The notes below the pieces were generated by a model, which saw only the letters and a program-made list of their open reading frames with translations, did no database searches and was not told the origin of the DNA. 14,462 bases of DNA from Opitutales bacterium (GTDB lineage Bacteria > Verrucomicrobiota > Verrucomicrobiia > Opitutales > T3Sed10-336). Positions 13,890 to 14,462 of the stretch are shown piece after piece. How positions within the stretch are numbered: the stretch's first letter is position 1; each line of letters begins with the position of its first letter. The DNA is taken from the NCBI GenBank assembly GCA_007132315.1, contig SLOW01000384.1:1-14462 (forward strand), read 5' to 3'. A program made the translations under genes and the position numbers.

Positions 13890-14462
13890 GCGCACCTCCA
13901 GCCGGATGCTCGTTCTTCCAGACCGGGGCGCCCCGGTCCGCGGTGGTCAGGTAGATAAAAAAGAACGCCAGGGTGAAGCCGATGGAAATCGCCGCTGCCG
14001 TTTCGATGGCGAGGATAAGCCCGCCGGCGAGACCGGCCGGGTATTCCAGGAACGCGCGTCCCGTGAGCCAGGCCGCGATCCCGAACAGGAGGAATCCTCC
14101 GAATCCCAGGAGCAGGCCGGTCTTCCATGCCGCGGTGGACAGGCGGAAGCGGAATCCGGCGAGGTGGAGGAAGATGCCGGCCGCTCCCAGAACGACTCCG
14201 GACTGGAACGCCCCGCCCGGCGCGAATTTGCCCAGCCATAAAAGGTAGCCGCCTGTCAGCACCATGAGCGGCACCAGAAACCTCACCAGCCAATTCAACA
14301 CGATTCCCGGGGCGCCCGCGTCGTCGTCTCCGCGGTATCCGATAAACCCGCCGGCCGCGAATATCCCCAGCATGGCCAGCAATAACACGCCCACTTCGAG
14401 CCAGGTGTCGTAACCCCGGAAATTGAGCAGGACGGCTGTGACCGGGTGTTCGACCCCGGAAG
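13879..14462 (-). CDS. MbhE-MnhB fusion subunit of Mrp antiporter (5' end outside window)
   Basis: The minus strand is open from the window edge to the stop at 13879-13881, 193 codons without the true start. The first part reads HPVTAVLLNFRGYDTWLEVG followed by VLLLAMLG, the MbhE-type motif (V.A.L.NFRG.DT..E..VLL.A..G) found near the C-terminus of MrpA. After a charged spacer (YRGDDDAGAPG) comes the MnhB domain: LVRFLVPLMVLTGGYLLWLG, then FAPGGAFQSGVVLGAAGIFLH, and four membrane segments in all, ending in a short His/Gly tail. A GTG at 14394 would start only inside the MbhE segment, so I reject it as the start. The protein joins what is the MrpA C-terminus in Bacillus to MrpB. It overlaps mrpC by 11 bases. 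mrpF, mrpG and an MbhD-type gene may precede it outside the window. Confidence 0.88.
   Translation of the reverse strand, partial: SGVEHPVTAVLLNFRGYDTWLEVGVLLLAMLGIFAAGGFIGYRGDDDAGAPGIVLNWLVRFLVPLMVLTGGYLLWLGKFAPGGAFQSGVVLGAAGIFLHLAGFRFRLSTAAWKTGLLLGFGGFLLFGIAAWLTGRAFLEYPAGLAGGLILAIETAAAISIGFTLAFFFIYLTTADRGAPVWKNEHPAGGAHGH

Noticed and set aside
1..14462. CRISPR array, insertion sequence, integrase, phage or toxin-antitoxin genes
   Set aside because: No regularly spaced repeat, no terminal inverted repeats with a transposase, and no such protein motif in any frame.

Overview
The window is GC-rich, densely coding bacterial chromosome. The gene families are housekeeping ones (arginyl-tRNA synthetase, elongation factor P, PdxH, a tRNA), so it reads as core genome and not as a mobile island. 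The style of EF-P (arginine at the tip loop, a C-terminal end in YMGRA), the short interspersed palindromes and the scarcity of clear Shine-Dalgarno sites fit a member of the PVC group, possibly Verrucomicrobiota of the Opitutae type. That assignment is an inference from memory of such proteins, and I hold it at moderate to low confidence.

Layout, left to right. Bases 1-1616 (minus) hold argS, cut at its 3' end by the window edge. It is transcribed away from a thymidine-phosphorylase family gene (1802-3145, plus) whose catalytic signature is strongly altered. That gene converges on efp (3262-3822, minus), with an intrinsic terminator at 3196-3233 between them. A 277-base spacer with the efp promoter and two strong hairpins separates efp from a plus-strand pair: a PatB/MalY-type PLP enzyme (4100-5245) and a protein with two ACT domains (5277-5819). 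These converge on a minus-strand group read as tRNA-Arg(CCG), pdxH, a HisJ-type PHP phosphatase and a SixA-type phosphatase; the last two are coupled by an ATGA overlap.

Bases 7982-8332 carry no intact gene. They hold a 43-codon open remnant that resembles the C-terminal tail of a secreted glycoside hydrolase, and a compound palindromic, REP-like element (8209-8283).

Bases 8333-14462 (minus) are most of an Mrp/Mnh-type cation/proton antiporter operon, read right to left: an MbhE-MnhB fusion (5' end outside the window), mrpC, three tandem MrpD/NuoL-M-N-type subunits, and mrpE. Four of the five junctions overlap and the fifth is 16 bases, so this is one translationally coupled unit. Two of the three MrpD-like subunits keep the conserved TM5 glutamate and lysines of the proton path. 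The third has valine in place of the glutamate and carries a C-terminal helix-plus-membrane extension. The operon would make a multi-subunit membrane complex exchanging Na+ (or K+) for H+, as expected in a saline or alkaline habitat. mrpF and mrpG do not follow mrpE and, if present, should lie beyond the right edge.

No CRISPR array, transposase, integrase or phage gene is visible. The most interesting points are the altered thymidine-phosphorylase active site, the Glu-less third antiporter subunit, the palindromic element next to a gene remnant and tRNA, and the very short tRNA-to-pdxH spacing.
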